This document shows, piece after piece, positions 63,500 through 64,000 of a stretch of 64,000 nucleotides of DNA. The notes below the pieces were generated by a model. It saw only the letters and a list, made by a program, of their open reading frames with translations, was not told the origin of the DNA and made no database searches. This DNA is from Branchiostoma floridae (lineage: Eukaryota; Chordata; Leptocardii; Amphioxiformes; Branchiostomatidae), in contig NW_023365837.1 in NCBI RefSeq assembly GCF_000003815.2, positions 92,145 to 156,144 on the forward strand, in the 5' to 3' direction. Position 1 is the stretch's first letter, and every line of letters begins with the position of its first letter. The translations under genes and the position numbers were made by a program.

Positions 63500-63840
63500 G
63501 TAATTGTAACACACCGCGGAATTACACGGCGAACGGGCGCGTGGTTGGGAGGGGGTAAAAAATACCGGTAGGAAGAAACACGGCACAATTAACTGCCGCT
63601 ATGTACATTTATACATCCTCTGATGTTCCTTCCTTTTCTGTCGGTAAATGCATAAAACATAAACCTGCTTGAGCATACGAAATGTCATGAGAAAACGGAC
63701 GTATACTGTCAAGAATTTTCATTTAACTCCTGTCCGTCACAACCGCTATGACGTAACACTTCACTGCTAGCGTAGATATAAAAATGGCGGGAAAATGGCT
63801 GCGTACGTTCAATTTTGCCCCTTCAGTCGTAGATACGGGC
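63500..63840. promoter_or_regulatory. Possible promoter region near the window end
   Basis: CpG content rises. There is a 'tataaaaatggcgggaaaat' block at 63776-63797 with an E2F-type GGCGGGAAA and a YY1-type AAATGGCG. It could serve the kelch gene (-) or a gene beyond the window (+). No coding exon is seen beside it. Confidence 0.3.
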
Positions 63841-64000
63841 TATTATGCAACGGTTCTTCACACTTTTACATGAGTTGTAGGTCACCAACAGAAATTCAAG
63901 ATTGTTGTTGAATCATGTTCGTCTTGTGCCGTGAGCATGTGTAATTATGATCTATAAATTTGGCAATGAATGTGACAGTGTGTTCGTCCCACGACGAGCT

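Overview
The window looks like a piece of an amphioxus (Branchiostoma-type) genome. It has intron-dense deuterostome genes with GT-AG introns, a single ADMP-like BMP ligand, and introns filled with short terminal-inverted-repeat (TIR) elements, tRNA-derived SINEs, a CR1/Jockey-type LINE and Penelope-like fragments. The species is an inference; I had no database search.

Layout: (1) 1-247, + strand, is the last exon of an ADMP/BMP-type TGF-beta ligand, with its poly(A) signal near 800. (2) 3217-6152, - strand, is a small four-exon gene (172 aa, rich in SP/TP sites) that I do not recognise. (3) 6275-6525 is a compact divergent promoter built as a duplicated module: two pairs of CCAAT boxes at 32-bp spacing, two ZNF143-like cores and a CHR-type TTCGAA. 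(4) 7975-36240, + strand, is a roughly 25-exon gene for a Ser-rich, probably disordered protein. It carries two copies of a SILK + RVxF protein phosphatase 1 docking cassette, each encoded by an exon pair of the same phase. (5) 38788-51933, - strand, is SDE2 in eight exons. (6) About 500 bp separate it from (7) 52432-59237, + strand, a CCDC175-like coiled-coil protein in six exons (786 aa). (8) 60719-62347, - strand, is the 3' part of a kelch-repeat gene whose upstream exons are mostly not recognised here.

The genes form two divergent pairs (small gene/PP1-docking gene; SDE2/CCDC175-like) and two convergent ones. The CCAAT-pair plus CHR promoter is the architecture of G2/M genes. Together with the PP1 docking motifs, this suggests that the first divergent pair are mitotic genes. 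That is the most interesting hypothesis in the window and it can be tested.

Much of the remaining DNA is mobile. An intact CR1-like LINE (14886-18438) sits in a rearranged Penelope-like element next to a near-identical 460-bp inverted repeat. There are many TIR elements with recognisable target-site duplications: 8 bp (hAT-like), 9 bp, TWA (Harbinger-like) and TA. There are also foldbacks, minisatellites of 17 and 18 bp, and a tandemly duplicated exon start in the CCDC175-like gene. Exon models were assembled by hand from splice sites, reading phase and recognisable protein; phases close exactly for the small gene, SDE2 and the CCDC175-like gene.
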